Below, piece by piece: positions 62,860-64,000 of a stretch of 64,000 nt of DNA. Both the position numbers and the translations under genes were made by a program. The notes below the pieces were generated by a model, which searched no databases, was not told where the DNA came from, and was given only the letters and a program-made list of their open reading frames with translations. The first letter of the stretch is position 1; each line of letters opens with the position of its first letter. The DNA comes from Vreelandella andesensis (GTDB taxonomy: Bacteria > Pseudomonadota > Gammaproteobacteria > Pseudomonadales > Halomonadaceae). The stretch spans positions 124,001-188,000 of the forward strand of contig NZ_RZHG01000008.1 of the NCBI RefSeq assembly GCF_003989795.1. The letters are read 5' to 3'.

Positions 62860-64000
62860 TCAATAATCCTCGTACCAACTACGGCCATCTTGGGTAATCA
62901 TGGCGATGGAGGCCACCGGCCCCCAGGAGCCTGCCGGGTAACGACGCGGCGGTGTTTCACGCGTCTTCCAACCGTCGATGAGTTGGTCGCACCACCGCCA
63001 TGCGTGCTCGACTTCGTCGCGGCGCACAAACAGATACTGTTGGCCTTTCATAACTTCCAGCAACAGACGCTCGTAGGCATCGGGGATACGCGATTTGGGA
63101 AACGCGCTATTAAAATCCAGGTGCAGCGGGCCAGGACGCAAGCGCATACCCTTATCCAAGCCGCTGTCTTTCGTCAGCACCTGAAGCGCAATACCTTCAT
63201 CCGGCTGCAGACGAATGATCAGCTTGTTAGACGCAATTCCCCGCTGGTCAGGATCAAAAATATAGTGCGGCTGCTGACGGAAGTGGATCACGATCTGGGA
63301 CAGCTTTTCAGGCATCCGTTTACCGGTACGCAAGTAGAACGGAACGCCCGCCCAACGCCAGTTAGAAACCTCGGTTTTCATTGCCACAAATGTTTCGGTC
63401 TGGCTTTGGGTATTCGCACCCTCTTCCTCCAGGTAGCCTGGTACCGGCTGTCCATCATTGGTGCCCGCGGTGTATTGGCCACGCACCACATCACGACCTA
63501 GCGCTTCACCTGCGAAAGGCTTTAAAGCTTTAAGCACTTTTACTTTTTCATCACGAATGGCATCGGCATCTAAGTTGGAAGGCGGGTCCATGGCGATCAA
63601 ACAAAGCAACTGCAGCAAGTGGTTTTGCACCATATCGCGCAGCTGCCCCGCATCGTCGAAGTAACCCCAGCGCCCTTCAATGCCGACTTTTTCCGCAACG
63701 GTAATTTCTACATGGGAAATATTATTCTGATTCCATTGCGTTCCGAAAAGCGGATTAGCAAAGCGCAGCGCAATCAGATTTTGTACGGTTTCTTTACCCA
63801 AGTAATGATCAATACGGTAAATACGTGACTCGGGAAAAACCGCGCCAATAGCATCGTTGATCTCTTCTGAGGAGGCTAAATCGTGGCCAATCGGCTTCTC
63901 GACGACCACCCGCGTTTGCTCATCCAGGCTGCCACTTGCCTCAAGGTGGCGGCAAATATCGCCATAGATCATTGCGGCAACCGATAAATAGACGACCATC
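62860..64000 (-). CDS. zwf: Glucose-6-phosphate 1-dehydrogenase, C-terminal part
   Basis: NADP(+)-dependent first enzyme of the oxidative and Entner-Doudoroff routes. The visible 380 residues include VVEKPIGHD, the active-site [13 protein letters not shown], and the end SWYEDY. The N-terminal NADP-binding part (about 110 residues) lies beyond the right edge of the window, so this is truncation by the window. It is followed by pgl and eda in the same operon. Confidence 0.96.
   Translation of the reverse strand, partial: MVVYLSVAAMIYGDICRHLEASGSLDEQTRVVVEKPIGHDLASSEEINDAIGAVFPESRIYRIDHYLGKETVQNLIALRFANPLFGTQWNQNNISHVEITVAEKVGIEGRWGYFDDAGQLRDMVQNHLLQLLCLIAMDPPSNLDADAIRDEKVKVLKALKPFAGEALGRDVVRGQYTAGTNDGQPVPGYLEEEGANTQSQTETFVAMKTEVSNWRWAGVPFYLRTGKRMPEKLSQIVIHFRQQPHYIFDPDQRGIASNKLIIRLQPDEGIALQVLTKDSGLDKGMRLRPGPLHLDFNSAFPKSRIPDAYERLLLEVMKGQQYLFVRRDEVEHAWRWCDQLIDGWKTRETPPRRYPAGSWGPVASIAMITQDGRSWYEDY

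Noticed and set aside
62860..64000. zwf considered as truncated
   Set aside because: The gene simply continues past the right edge of the window.

Overview
The window is about 64 kb of gene-dense chromosome from a Gammaproteobacterium. The best fit is Halomonadaceae (Halomonas or a close relative). This rests on the moderate G+C, the style of the proteins, the split Entner-Doudoroff gene clusters, and the many solute and peptide uptake genes. It is an inference from gene content and protein resemblance, not a database match. No rRNA, tRNA, IS element, prophage or CRISPR array was seen.

Region by region. (1) 0.3-12 kb: lipA on the plus strand faces a long minus-strand run, proA-nadD-rsfS-rlmH-mrdA-rodA-mltB-rlpA-dacA-ybeD-lipB, for cell elongation, peptidoglycan remodelling, ribosome maturation and lipoate. 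(2) 12-15.3 kb: a three-gene plus-strand unit with two membrane proteins carrying decayed GGDEF domains and a DedA-PAP2 fusion. (3) 15.4-18 kb: minus-strand mpl-ubiX-lysE. (4) 18.3-27.2 kb: a glutaredoxin-like protein, then a dipeptide ABC transporter, a LysR regulator and prolidase PepQ. (5) 27.3-33.7 kb: OmpW, then a flavin monooxygenase-butanediol dehydrogenase operon facing an AcoR-like sigma-54 activator. The divergent region holds a sigma-54 promoter and palindromic activator sites. (6) 33.8-47 kb: a MoxR-VWA pair, RidA, glutaminase, an Ada-type alkyltransferase, small membrane proteins, an NfeD-slipin pair, methyltransferases and small conserved proteins. (7) 47-51.3 kb: a more accessory patch with a DEAD-box helicase facing a short Rho paralogue that lacks the RNA-binding N-terminus, a HigB/HigA-like toxin-antitoxin pair, an orphan BrnT-like ORF, a YtoQ protein and a frameshifted remnant of a second ytoQ-like gene. 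(8) 51.3-56.2 kb: a btuB-btuF-btuC-btuD B12 uptake operon behind a cobalamin riboswitch. (9) 56.5-64 kb: Entner-Doudoroff genes in two convergent operons, edd-glk-akr-frk on plus and zwf-pgl-eda on minus. Two HexR-like boxes precede edd.

Functionally, regions 1 and 3 cover envelope growth and recycling. Regions 4, 5 and 8 cover import and use of peptides, diols or ketones, and cobalamin. Region 9 channels hexoses through 6-phosphogluconate to pyruvate. The least explained parts are the short Rho, the degenerate-GGDEF/DedA-PAP2 unit and the decayed toxin-antitoxin/YtoQ patch.
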